Shown piece by piece: positions 25,717 to 39,094 of a stretch of 64,000 nt of DNA. The stretch's first letter is position 1. Every line of letters begins with the position of its first letter. Origin of the DNA: Rhabditoides inermis (lineage: Eukaryota; Nematoda; Chromadorea; Rhabditida; Rhabditidae). The translations under genes were made by a program, and so were the position numbers. The notes beneath the pieces were generated by a model that was not told the origin of the DNA, did no database searches, and saw only the letters and a program-made list of their open reading frames with translations. Location: positions 374,501 through 438,500 of the forward strand of contig CAWZYM010000104.1 in assembly GCA_963966185.1 (NCBI GenBank), written 5' to 3'.

Positions 25717-25790
25717 TTGCACGTAGCGGGAATCGAACCGGCATAACATGGTCCGTGAACCGTGAGCGTTACCACAACACTACAAAGACA
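25717..25790 (-). other. tRNA-like sequence, copy C
   Basis: On the minus strand a B-box GGTTCGATTCCC lies about 45 bases after an A-box-like TAGTGTTGTGGTAACG. The T arm pairs four of five, but the acceptor arm does not pair. The 3' flank CTACGTG resembles the flank of copy A (CTACGTC), which suggests a shared SINE-like origin. Confidence 0.5.
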
Positions 25791-26654
25791 TGTGCTGTCA
25801 AACTCATATCTACGAGATGCGCACAGAGCTCAACTTTCCGATAAGCACTTTGGCGCGAAGTTCGAATTCGCCTTACCAAGCTTCGGACGTGCACATGTTG
25901 GTAAGCGTGTAGGTAACGCGGAAACGCCGTTCTTTCGCGTTTTCTTTGATTGTTTCGCGTTTAAATGGATTTCTTTAAATTGTTTCGTGTTTATATGCTA
26001 TGGCCGAAAGTCAAAACTAAGCGCCACTGTGCCTTTAAACGAGTCTCCTCTGAGCATTGCTGAGTCACTTCGTTATGCAATTCGCCCCGGTGTCATCTGC
26101 TCATTATCAGCTTTTATCGCACCCTATCACGTCAGGCTGATAAGAAAGTAGCTGGGCGCATAATTATGAGACACAACCGACTCGAGGGATGCTCTTTTTA
26201 GCAGAGAGATGGTGAGAGCGAAGAGAGAGAGAGAGAAGGAGAGGAAGAGGGAGAGAAAGAGAGAGATTCTCTAATTGTGCTCGCAACACACACACACTCC
26301 TCTCATCCACCTCACATACGCATAACGCATAACGATTCATAGGCAGTTCCCAGCGGCAGCGATAAGCGGATTAGAAGAGAAGTCCTCGCTCCCCCTCTCT
26401 CTCCCTCCCTCTCTCCTTCCCTCTCCCTCCCTCCCTCCCTCTTTTTCTCTCTCTCTCCCTCTCTCCCTCCCTCTTTACGGAAGAAGACTCACCTTGCCGC
26501 CAGGATTATCACTAGGCCGAGAGGTGCACACACATATATATCGATATATCTGCAGCGGCATCCATGAGGGCGGGGCGAGAGTGGGCGGATCTTGGGGATG
26601 CCCTGAGGCACTGCGGATGAGAAAGAGAGAGAGAGAGACTCACACTCCCCACAC

Positions 26655-26872
26655 ATGCTGCTCTCACCGGAGCAGTTTGCCAAGCTAGCCGAATATGCGT
26701 CTTGTGAGTTTTTTGAACGTTTCAAATTGAGACTCTCTCCATACTCCATTTCAGATTCCACAAACAAGCTGCAGAACATGTTGGTGGAGTTCCAACCGGA
26801 TGGCATGTTCTACAAGTACATTAACGACGACCTAGTACAGGTAATGCAACACCTCTCTCTCTCCCTCCATCC

Positions 26873-26921
<49 letters not shown>

Positions 26922-27948
26922 TCTCCCCTCTCATTAGCACATTGCACTGCCGAATCCGCGAGGCGGAAAGCGATGCTCGATAGCTTGATAGCCATGCGAG
27001 AAAGTTGCAGTGGAAAATGTAACTAGAAGAACATTAGGCGTGGTTCGTCTCTTCGGAACCAATTACAGAGATACAATGCTTGCCAGACAGTCGTAGGAGG
27101 TATATATCAAAGTGCCTGACGCGTTTTAAAACGCGGATTTACAATTTAAAGAGACTGTTTGAAGAGAACTACAATATGAACACATTTTTTCGTTGAGTTT
27201 CGAACATATAGATCATGCGTGAGCATCTTTTCGCAGACGATCGATCACCCCGGCTTCGTTCACTTTCTGTCCGTCTACCTTGGGGCTGAACTTCCGCCGG
27301 ACATTGCGCAGCCACTTTTCATGTCATTCTACAAAGGACCCGACCACCCACATAAAGGTACCAGTAAACCAGTATTAATGTCTGTTTCGGTTATGCACTT
27401 ATTCGGTCTTTTAACACAATTTTGTTGTTTCTGGTTCCACAATGTTCAATATAGTCCGGCTTTCCGGATGTTGTTGGAGGTTGGTCGCTATCCGCAAATC
27501 GATATATGCAGATATAGGAAAGCTTCACGTGGTTGCCTGTAGACGTGTTGTACTGAAGTTCGCGCCATTTCATAGCAACACACGCTTCGCACGCCAGCGG
27601 TTAGCGCGCAAAGTGTTCCTGGAGATTCGGAGAGGTCTTACTGTCTACAGAGCGTCGCGTCTCGCTGGTCGGAGAGGCGCTCAACTCTGTGCGGGCTCGG
27701 TTCTCGGATGAGCCGAAGCGGACCGCTCTGCCGCCGGATGCGGTCATCCCCCTCCGACCACTAGTATGCTACCTCTCCCTGCTTGAGCCCAGCTCACCAG
27801 AGGCCAAGCTCGAAGGTACGTGCGATGTTTTTGTACCATTTTATTTTTTTAGCAAAGGGTGCCTTGTTTAGTTGTGTTCCACGCCTACGATTCGGACTGC
27901 AATGGCTATCTCGACAAATCGGTGAGTCTCTCTGCTCTCTCTCTCTCT

Positions 27949-27987
<39 letters not shown>

Positions 27988-28012
27988 GCTCTCTCTCTGC
28001 CCTCTCTCTCTC

Positions 28013-28067
<55 letters not shown>

Positions 28068-28077
28068 TCTCTCGCTG

Positions 28078-28108
<31 letters not shown>

Positions 28109-28700
28109 CCCTCCCCCTATCATATGCGCTTCAGACTAATCATTCAGCGAGTCATCTTTCAATTCTGTCTATTCATCGACTGACATGAAATTAAATCATT
28201 AGATCATTCATGCGGAGATTTTCATTTTTCATATACTTATTAGGATCGATGCAAAAAAGAAACCATATTGATAGATGGGCTTTTGCTTTATGGTAGTATA
28301 TGATTTTTCGGATAAACTGGTACATATGCACCTATTAATATAGTCATACTTTCTGACATGAAATGACGCTCTCATTCATTCGTATGATCGTATGTAGGTA
28401 GACGTAGACAGTCATGATTGCGATAGGAAGCCCGCGTTCGAAAAGCGGAAAAGTCAGCTAATCCACAGCTATGCACATTTTTTGGATATACATAAACTTC
28501 AGGAGATTTCATATAAGTCATATCTCAAATGAACGATAACCATCTCATTCATTCGTAGCCAAACAGACAGTCCAGACAGCCAGTAGCTGGATGATAAGAC
28601 AAACGTTTGCAGGAAATCGACGATATCATCGAGCAAATGATGAACGTGGCGAAATACAAGCAGTGGGACACCATCGAACTCGAGCCGGTACGAGTAACTT

Positions 28701-28735
<35 letters not shown>

Positions 28736-31700
28736 TTCTCTCTCTTTCTTTCTCTTTGTCTCTCTTCCATTTCTTCCCCCCTCTCTCTGCTTCTCCATCT
28801 CCCCCTCTCTATTCCAGCTTCCAGATTCTGCGCCAGATGATGTCGGATATAGATCTCGACAACGACGGCAGTGTGTCGCTGGAAGAGTGGCGACAGGTAA
28901 GGCTACGGTACAATATAATAGGTCATGTGAGATCAGAATGTTACACACATCAATGTTTGTTGTTCCATATGCACATGCTATGATTGCTATGATATGCTAA
29001 TAGTAATGTTAGTGTCATATGCGAGTGGGAAGCTAATCGTTTTATGAATTGCTTTAGCTAGCTGGCTGAAAAGGTGGAAATGGATAATGGAATTTTTCTC
29101 GATCTTCAGGATAATACCACTTTTTTCTCGTCAATGTAGCTCACCTTTTGAAGTTGTATAAACAAGCAAGAATTGTATTTATACCAATTTCGCAACGAAA
29201 TTCGATCATCAATATGATGATTCCTTGAGAATCAGGGATTATTCTACTGCCCGAATACTTTCATTAACTACTGTATTCAGGGCGGCATGACAACAATTCC
29301 ACTCCTCGTACTTCTAGGATTCCACACGGTACGTGTTTCATAAACAATTTTTCGCGATTTTGACTTTCGAAAATCTGACTAGAACAATAACAGATAATAA
29401 GTTACGACTCGTTCGCGTGCATCTCTCTCTCTCTCTCTCTCCCCCTCTCTCTCTCTCTCCTCTCAACAGGTTATGCAGATGAGTATGACTGGGTTGGTCT
29501 CTCTGCCGATTAGAGTTCCCGGCACAAAAATAACTCTATCGTAACGAAATCAATGCGTGATGCGGATCGACCGAAAAAGTTTGCCGAAATCGACTGGATG
29601 GATGGAGCAGGAGAAGGAGAAGGAGGAGAAGGAGCCGCCCAAGCTGCCTCTGCGCTGGACAGAGTCGATCGGCAAAGCGGATAGAAACTCAAAAATCTCC
29701 GTGAAGCTACTGATCGAAGAGGATCGACTAGTGACTTTGTTTCGCTATGATTCCGCAATGATTGTTTTGTTTTCAGGAGATGAAAGAGGACGGCTCGCAT
29801 ATGTGGAAGTTGCGGCACTTTAGGTGAGTCACTAAACTTTCTGGGTGTATTTTCCACATTGTATATCGTGTTTCACCTGTAACCCATGTTCTTCACGTTT
29901 TTTTTTAAAAATGATCATTATAAATACTAAACTTCTTTCAGCAAAGCCACGTACTGCAATGTGTGCACGAATCTGCTCGTTGGATGGGGCGGAAAGCAGG
30001 GACTTTCATGTGCATGTAAGTATCTTTTGTATAAATATGATGTTTTTTGTTATATAATATAACAATGTTTGCTATAAACTCGTTTTTAAATTGTTTTTTT
30101 CAGTGTGCAAGTACACGGTGCACGAGCGGTGTGTGCGCAACGCGGCCGCCAACTGCATCCGCACGTACTCGTCCAGACAGGTGATTTCGCAATCAGACAA
30201 GTGTGATTTCGCAACCATCCATTTCTTTGACTCATTTACAGGGATTATTTTTTTCTGTAAATCACTGTATGAAGTATGATCTCATTGATAGTTAACTTTT
30301 CACTCGGACAAGGTTCTTGATTTCACAATGAGACAAGTGTGATTTCGCAACCAATCAAGCACTTGTCTACTTTGCAACTTCTAGTCGGACAAGCTGAAGC
30401 ACCACTGGCTGGACGCGAACTGTGCTGCCAAGTGTGTCAAGTGCCGCGGTGGGGTGGCGGCGTTCCAGGGAGTGCGCTGCCGATGGTGCCAGTACTATGT
30501 GAGTATCCCCTTATCATTGATAAAACACTTGATACATACGTGAGAGGAGCAAAACAGATTACAAAATTTTTCAAAAAGCCGTAAAGATTCATATGTCTTT
30601 CCGAGTAAAATCAGAATGCAGACGTGTGCTGCGCATCACACCTTCTGTCTCGGTCGCACGATCTTGCTTCCGTTTCCATTCTCCACAAACCACGTCTTGC
30701 AGTTGCACAACAAGTGCGTGTCTTCGTTCCCCGAAGACTGCGACTTCGGACAGCTCTCGTTCCACTGCCTCCCGCCCACGCACATATTCCCCGCGTTTCT
30801 GGAGAGGAAGAGCGGCACTGCCGGGTCGTTACTGCAAGTGAGTAGAGAGAAAGAGAGAGAGAGAGATAGAGAGAGAGAAGGAGGGAGAGAGGGAAAGAGG
30901 GAGAGAGGGAGAGGGGGGAAGAAAGTACATTCCTTGTTCAGGCGGCCTCACCCGGTCCACATACTCGACCCATTTTGGTGCTCGTCAATCCAAAAAGCGG
31001 CGGAAAACAGGGAACCAAGGTGTTTGCTGTAATTTATTTTGTATCTGATTTGGTGCGTAGAATAAAGGCTAACTGTGTGATGGTCAAGGAAACAACAAAC
31101 AACATCATCACCAACATCGTTACCGAAACAACTTAGATATCAATCCAGTCAGGTGGTAGGAGCCGGAACTGGGTTGTTCACCATTTCTTTCTTATCACAC
31201 TTTCACTTTCTCTATCTGGATATCTCTTGGTGATATTCGAATCTCGAACATAATCGTTGCAGGTGTACCGCAAGTTCGAGTACATGCTCAACCCGCGTCA
31301 GGTCTACGATCTGTCGAGGGCCGGTCCCGAGCCGGGGTGAGTCTATAGTTCTATTCTCGCAATAAGTTGCGCGTGGTGGGGTGGATCAGAGGAAGACGGA
31401 GAGTCAGCTCTCGGCAATAGCGCGAAACAAGAGAGGCAGACGGTTGTGGTACCGTGTTTCGAACTGCAAGCGAGGTAGATCGAAAACTATCGCTTTGGCG
31501 CAGGCTATATACTATTCACAATATCTTCAATTTGCATTCAGCGTAATGATTTCATTGTTTTTTATAGAAAAAGTGTGTAACATTTAACATTTGTGTAATA
31601 AACTAAACTAAACTAAACTAAGTATGTAACAAACTGTGGCAAAAAATATGTGAACTATTTTGAACTAGTCGATATCGAACCACAGTTTGAAATGCAGCGC

Positions 31701-32131
31701 TATCGCTAACAGTGAGCGTTCTCCTCACTATCAACTCTGCGAAAAAAGTTCCGATTCTCACGCATATTTCAGCCTGCAACTTTTCTCGTCCATCTCGAAT
31801 TTCAACGTCTTAGTGTGCGGTGGAGACGGCACAATCGGATGGGTGCTGGATGCAATGGGTGAGACCGACTCCCTCCTCTCTCTCTCTCCCTCTCTCTCTC
31901 TCTCTCTCCGTACATACCTAAATCCTATTCGTGAATCATTTTCGGACAAGACTTATCGAAACACAAAAAATAGAATCATTCAAGAATCTTGTCTATTCAT
32001 ACGTGCGATGAAAGTATTATTGTTATCCGCATCCTCGTTGAGACAAGATCCAGTGGTCTGGCAATCGTCCGCCGGTCGCCGTCCTCCCGCTCGGCACCGG
32101 CAACGACCTCGCCCGATGCTTGAGGTACCCT

Positions 32132-32174
<43 letters not shown>

Positions 32175-32565
32175 ACCGCTTCTTTCGTTATGCTTTCGTG
32201 TTACCAGTTGAAATGTGAACGAAAAACATTTTGCAATTACATGTTAATATTAAAAAAAATCAAACTGTGTTTTTTCTATGGTGACATGGATTGCGACGGA
32301 TAGCGGCGGAACAAATAAACAAATATAAAAAAACATTCTGAAACTATTTCCGAACCGTTTCGTTTCCGATGGGGCGGCGGGTACGAGAACGAGTCTCTGC
32401 ACAAGATCCTGTCCGCTGTGGAGAGGGCGACGCCCGTGCAGCTCGACAGATGGCAGATCCACATCGAGCAGACGAGGAGGGGCGAGAAGGGCGACCCGCC
32501 GCCACACCACATCATCAACAACTACTTCTCCATCGGGGTCGTGAGTGGGGAGGGGTCTCTCTCTC

Positions 32566-32601
<36 letters not shown>

Positions 32602-35600
32602 TTTTCGATGATGAAATGGATAGCGGCGGTCTATCTCCAGTGTTTGATATCGTTCGGTGTTCACAGTGAAATTCAGACAATCGCGTTTTTGGATTACGCT
32701 AATCGAAAAGAATCCCATTTTCTGAATAACTCTGTCCTCTGTCCAGCAGGTTAGCGGAAATGCAAGTTAGAGGATCGAACTCAAGGCGGAAAACTTCAGG
32801 ACGCGTCGATCGCGCACCGTTTCCACGTGATGCGCGAAAAGTATCCGGAGAAGTTCAACTCGCGGATGCGCAACAAGTTGTGGTACTTCGAACTGGGAAC
32901 CTCCGAGACACTATCCAGCACCTGCAAGAACCTACACGAGCAGATCGATATACTGGTGGGTTTATCAATATCTTACAAAGTTGTTGTATACTTGTTTCGC
33001 TAGAAAAGATAATTTTCTGTTGTGATACTGTAGTTTGGTACATGATTAAAAGACGTTATGGGTGTCATATCGATCACTCTCCTTGCAGTGTGACAATGAT
33101 TAAGTTTCATTCAGATCATCCTTTCCTAATGCAAATGATAGAAGAAAGTGACGTCATTGCTAAAAAAAATCGACCGCTTCCGGTTGCAGTGCGACGGGGA
33201 TACGATTGGACCATTGAAACGGGATTCATTGAGTTTCATGAATGAATGAATTTATTACAGTAATAATCTGCGTCACACATCAATAATCAACGTTCAAAAC
33301 CAAAGAAAAAGAGGATATCGCATAAAGCACGTGTCATCGTAGATAGAGGAATGGGATCACCCCGCCTGAATGGTGGGAGTGGAGCGGCGGAGGGAACCGC
33401 TTGCTACGCCGCGAGGCGAGCACAAGGCAAAACCATTCATATCATAACAAATCGCATGTAAATGCTATATCGGATATGAGATTTTTCGGGTTGGTGTTTA
33501 TAGGAACAATGGGAACGTGATTGTAGTGATAATGGTGATGTGGTGGGCGGGGGTCGGCGATTTCTCTACTGGGGTACCATGACACTTATTCAATTTGTGT
33601 ACGTGAGCGTCTCGGGATCGTATAGTGGTATAGTGGAAGGAGATGTTCCGAAAGGTCGAAGTTCCAAATTCTTCCGAGAGGGCGCCGCCAGAAGGAGAGG
33701 ACACAGCCGAGGCGGTGGATGAGCAGCGACACGCCAGACATTACATATATACAGGACATGGCGTTACAAACACTCAAAAAGAACAATACAAACGGAACGA
33801 CACATACATGGAACATAAAGCACATAAACCAGAAACCTAATCAAAAGGTGCTCATGATTTGAGCTGCAAAATTTTTGTCAGATCAATACGGGACAGTGTT
33901 TTTGCAAAAATGGAATGCTTTTTACCGAATATGCGTGGGTGGGATTTGGACAAAGTGACAATGTATCTGGCTGTTCTCAGTGCAAAACAATTGTGTAAGA
34001 GTGTGGATCGAGTGGCTTTGATGTGTAAGGCAAATGTTTCGTGGCGACCACGGGATGGTTTGATTCGGAACAATGACGAAAAGCGAGTGGATACTAGTCC
34101 CTTGAACATTTTGTGGGCTAATATCAAGTCACTACGAGCGCGTCTTTCACTAAGGCTAATAAGGCCTAGCGTCTTGAGTCTGAATGAGTAATCGGGCATT
34201 GACTGTGGGTATGAGTCACACGGGTAAACTCGATAGAATACTATGCGGGTGAAATAGCGTTGAACACGTTCTAATGCGCGAATGTCTTTCATAAGGTGTG
34301 GATTCCAGACAGGGCTCGCGAATTCTAAGATGGGCAATACATATGTTTTGTACAACGTGATCAAAATGCGCTGGTCGTCTGTGGTGATGGATCGCAAAAG
34401 AAGACGAGCTCTGTTCATTGCTGACTGAGCTCGCACGCACGCATTAAGACAAGGGTTTGCAGAGGAATCTACTTGCAGGCCGAGATCGCGGATGCGTTCG
34501 CTACTAGACAAAACAGTGTCACCTAGCGAGTACTCATGGGCAGGGTTGCCCCTTCCCAGATGAACCACACTACACTTGGAATCGGCAAGTTCTAACTGCC
34601 ATAGTCGCGACCACTCTATTATATGTCTAATAGCGAGCTGCAAGGCAGCGTGGGCAGTACCCGCAGAAGCGCGATCATAGGAGATGTACAACTTTACATC
34701 GTCTGCAAACGCACGGAAGCGAACCCCTGGTGGGAGACCCGTTTCAATACCCGTCAGATACAGTATGAACAAAATAGGACCCAATACTGTACCCTGAGGC
34801 ACCCCTGAGGGTGAACCGACAATATCAGAAAAACTTTCATTCACTCGTACCCTGAACATTCTGCTTGACAAAAACTCTTTCAACCACACTAGTATTGCAC
34901 CTCTCAATCCAAATGACTCGCACTTAGCAACCAATTTTTCTATATTAACCTTATCAAAAGCCTTCCGGTAGTCGAAGTAAACAATGTCTGTGAACTTGCC
35001 GTCTGCGGTAGCACTTATCCAATCATTGAAACATACTAGCATTTGCGAAGTGACAGAGCGCTGGCTACGAAACCCGTACTGATCGTGTGAGAGAAGCGAC
35101 CGGGACTCAAGAAACATAATCAAATGTTTTCGCACAATGCGTTCGATGATCTTAGAGAGAGCAGAGCAAATAGCTATGGGTCTATACGACGTGACTAGGC
35201 TAGAATCACCACCCGGCTTGAGAATAGGTGTGACATGAGCAGTTTTCCACGCAGTGGGCACTACTCCTTCACGCAGGGAGACATTGAAGATGATAGAGAG
35301 AGGTAGTGAGAACTCACTCGCGCACTTTCGCAACACTATTGGTGGGATCGCATCAAAGGGAAGGGAACATGACTGCTTGAGGCGACGCAAGAACGGGGTC
35401 ACATCCCAGGGGTATAGACTCGGCATGACAAACGTATCGCTAGTGCGAGAATGCAGTGGTGGAATTGCGGTGTTGTGGCGGCAATATACGGAAGAGAAAA
35501 AGTTTTGGAATGCATTTGCTTTTTCGCAGTCTGTGAGGAACGCGCTGCCAGCCGAGTCAGACATACGAGTGGGGAGTGTGCACTTGGGTCTAATTACGGA

Positions 35601-38600
35601 AGAGACAAACGAGTGAAATGAACGTGAGCCCTTAAGAAAGCGTTGCTTGGTCCTACTCTTCTCATACCGTCTCAAATGTCGTGAAAGATCAGAGTGCACA
35701 CGTGCATATAACAAGCCACCCGCCTCGCCTCTATCAAACATATGTGCCTTTTGGGCGAACAGATTACGAATATGTTGCGGATATGACGACCACTTGGTTT
35801 TGCGACGCTTGAATGGCACGTGTTCGGCGAGAATGCAAAGGGTAGTTGATGCAAAACGCGCGTACATATCATCGATACCACTAGACTCATCAAAAAGGGA
35901 GAACCAATCTATCTGACGGAGTGACTGACCGATTAATTCATAATTGGCGGAATGAAAGTTGGGAAATAATTTAGAAGAGTGAACATCAATAGGGCAGCGA
36001 ACAGAAGCGGTAATTGAAAAATGATCGGATGTACTAGAAAATCGGTCAGTCACATGTGCGTCGAACAGATCGGGGTTGGTGGTGAGCAACCAATCGATGT
36101 GGCGGTGGTCGCGGGTGGGGGCAGTCACGCAATGAGAGAGAGCGAAGCTATCTATCCAGTCACCGAAACGCGCATACTTAGAATCAAGGGTAGGATCAAT
36201 ATTGAAATCGCCGCAAACGACTACAGTGTGGTCACAAGTGATGACGTCAGATAAAGCATCGATAAGAGAATCGTCCGCGGATACTAGAGTGGATGGTGGA
36301 CGATAAACAATCACAAAGCGAAACTTTACGGCGGACAAAACATCAAAAGCAATAACATCGCATGGAGATTTTAGAGCAAATTTAACACGAGAGATTATGA
36401 GGTGGTCGCGCACTAGTACTAATACGCCGCCACCATGTCGATTCCTATCCTTACGTATAACAGTATACGGCAAATCACGGCTTATTACACTATCCGGTAT
36501 AGTATTAAACAGATAAGTTTCTACAATAGCAAAAATGTCTGGTTTATACAACGAGAGATGAGCTTGCAGGGCAACTAGCTTGTTTACAATAGAGCGGGTA
36601 TTTGCAAAATAGAAAGAGAGACTTGAAAACTGATGGTGACGCGCTAGTGGTTTTTTGCGGGCGATGGATGCGCTGTCACCTCGGCGGCGGTCTCGGAAGA
36701 GTCCATTGCCTCATGGGTGACCGACGACTGGGACGGCAGCTGCAGGGGCGGCGCCGCCCAGGTGAACACGCCGGAGCCGGACTGCGGGGTGACCGCAACC
36801 GCACACCCTCCACTCCCCACACTCTGCGAAGTAGCGAGAGGGACCGAAGCCCCCCTCTGATCCTTCCTGCTGCTCTTGGCCGAGGCCTTGAGCTGCTCCT
36901 TCACAGAGGCGAGCTCACTGCGGAGAATAATACGGTTGGCATACACGATATAGTCACCCCCCGACTTGCGCTTCTCACTACACTCGTCATACAGCGCATC
37001 CAACCTATCCCGCTCAGCCTCAGAGAGAGATTCGCGCACTCGCAACCCACGGAACAGCAAGCGGTCCTTACTGGCAGCAATGCGGAAGCGAGAAATGAAC
37101 GACTGTGCGGCCTTACTGTTGCTGAACACAACCTTGAGCTTGCGAATCTTCCCCTCCTCCTTCCTTCCCATGCGGAACACATCCAACACATTGTACTCAT
37201 TATCGATCGAGTGCGAAATCTGACACACCTGAGAGAGGTCGTCTTGCGCGCGCTGGTACCCACTCGGGGCTAGACTCTCACGCAGCCCAGTGATCACAGC
37301 ACACCTCTTGCGCTCACGCTCGGCCATCGAATCATCAGCGATAGCGCGGATCGTATCAGGCGTGGGGAGGGGAGGAAGAACGGAAGAGAGGAGAGGAGGC
37401 GCGGATTGCTGGGAGGACATGAAGGAGAGCATCGCGAGGCAAGACTGCAGCAGCATGCGCGTGTTCGGGTCAATCGATTCGGAGGAAGCGAGATGTGCGG
37501 CGAGTTGTGCAATGACAGTAGACACAGAGGTGATGGCGGGAGACGGGGTGTCAGGAGCGAGCATCGGCATGGTTTGTGGGGATGCGGTGGGAGAAGCGGT
37601 GGGAGAAGTGCGAGCACGTTTGGCTTTTTGACTACGCGCCATACATAAGAAGGATAAGGTACACAAAAACTTGAAACACGAACACAAAGATAGTTATCGC
37701 AAACGCGCGCGAAAAATAGCGAATAATCACCACTCGGCGCGGGCAAATGGCTTCATCGGGAGTATCATGATAAAAGCGGTGACGTCATTGATATAAGAAA
37801 GTGACGTCATCTCCGGTTGCAGTGTGACGGTGAGACGATCGACCTCGGTGAGGGCCCGGCGCTGGAGGGCATCGCCCTGCTCAACATAGCCAGTATCTAT
37901 GGAGGCAGCAACCTGTGGGGCAGCGTCAGGAAGGTGGCACGGCGGTTTTGTGGTTTAGAAAATTGTCTAGAAGTCTCTCCTTGCCTCATTTATGACGCAT
38001 TGTGATTATGGGTGTTTTTAATATTAATCTATTGCAATGAACACATTGATTCATTGATTGCGCCAAACTTTAAATTTGAAATGATTGAGACGTCGCCGCC
38101 AAAGCAGCGATCGGCTGGGTTACTCAGAATCACCAGCATCGGTTGCCCGGCTGGTATAAGTCTAATAAGTGCACCCGTCGCTTACGATCTGGGTTTTGAT
38201 GCATGTATTGAGTGCGGTTAGTGAGTTGGTGAATGAAACGTTGCAGAACTCTTCGTGGCGACAGGGCGTGTCGTCCCTCTTCTCACCCTCGCAGTCATCC
38301 AGCGGACACGCGCACAGGGCACAGGACATTGGCGACAAGCTCATCGAGGTGGGTGGTCTTGGCAAGGCGCCCAGCAGCCGCAGCGCGTCGACCTAGGCGA
38401 CAAGCTCATCGAGGTGTCACTCGCACCGGCAGATAGTTGCACATCTCTCCCTCTCCCCTTTCTTTCTCATTCACATCTCTCGAAGCCAGTCTCTTTGGTC
38501 TTTGGCAAGGCGCCCGGCGCACGCAGCGCGCCCACATTGCACATACAGACCACGCAGAATTTTCATATGTTTATTTAACTAAGAGACCTCTTCACTGTTT

Positions 38601-39049
38601 TCATTCACTTTCAATGCCATGATGAGAGGAACCGAACGAAGTGAATAATCTCGAATCTGTTCAGGTAGTCGGGGTGGAGTCGGCGATCCAAGTCGGGCAG
38701 ATCAAGGCGGGGGTGCGCGCGGCGGCACGGCGACTCGCCCAGTGCAGCACCGTCGTCATACAGTGAGTTGGTTCCTATAGTGAAACTGGTTCCTTGGCTA
38801 TCGTGAGTCTTTGGGAGGGAAATGGTGGTGGTGAGTAGGATCTTCTCAATCCTTCTTTGGTTCCTTGGTACTTGGTACCATTGGTTCGACTGGTTCCTTG
38901 GTGCTTGATTTCTTGGTTCCATGATAGTTTACCCGATTTCAGGACGCACAAAACGTTTCCGATGCAGATCGATGGAGAGCCATGGATGCAACCGCCGTGC
39001 ATCATACAGATCACACACAAGAATCACGTGCCCATGCTCTCCGGTGCGG

Positions 39050-39094
<45 letters not shown>

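Larger units (their letters stand above)
23939..26654. other. Divergent intergenic region rich in repeats
   Basis: It separates the mucin-like gene (minus) from the diacylglycerol kinase (plus). It holds GA tracts (24035-24105), a GC-rich stretch (24480-24700), nested inverted-repeat elements (24229-25651), a tRNA-like sequence (25717-25790) and CT/GA tracts (26216-26475). I see no credible ORF. Confidence 0.7.
33240..37770 (-). mobile_element. Full-length CR1-like non-LTR retrotransposon
   Basis: The element lies antisense inside a DGK intron. It has ORF1 (37642-36644), an overlapping ORF2 with endonuclease and reverse transcriptase (about 36714-33852), a 3' UTR of about 600 bases, and a short (ATTC)n tail at about 33250-33237. 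Neither ORF has a stop or frameshift apart from the ORF1/ORF2 overlap, so the copy looks young and possibly active. The exact 5' end is unclear (about 37690-37770). Placement in the CR1/Jockey group rests on the APE-RT order and RT motifs; the clade is inferred. Confidence 0.85.

Noticed and set aside
33859..34191. Plus-strand frames within the retrotransposon
   Set aside because: Antisense shadows of ORF2, with no motif or DGK homology.
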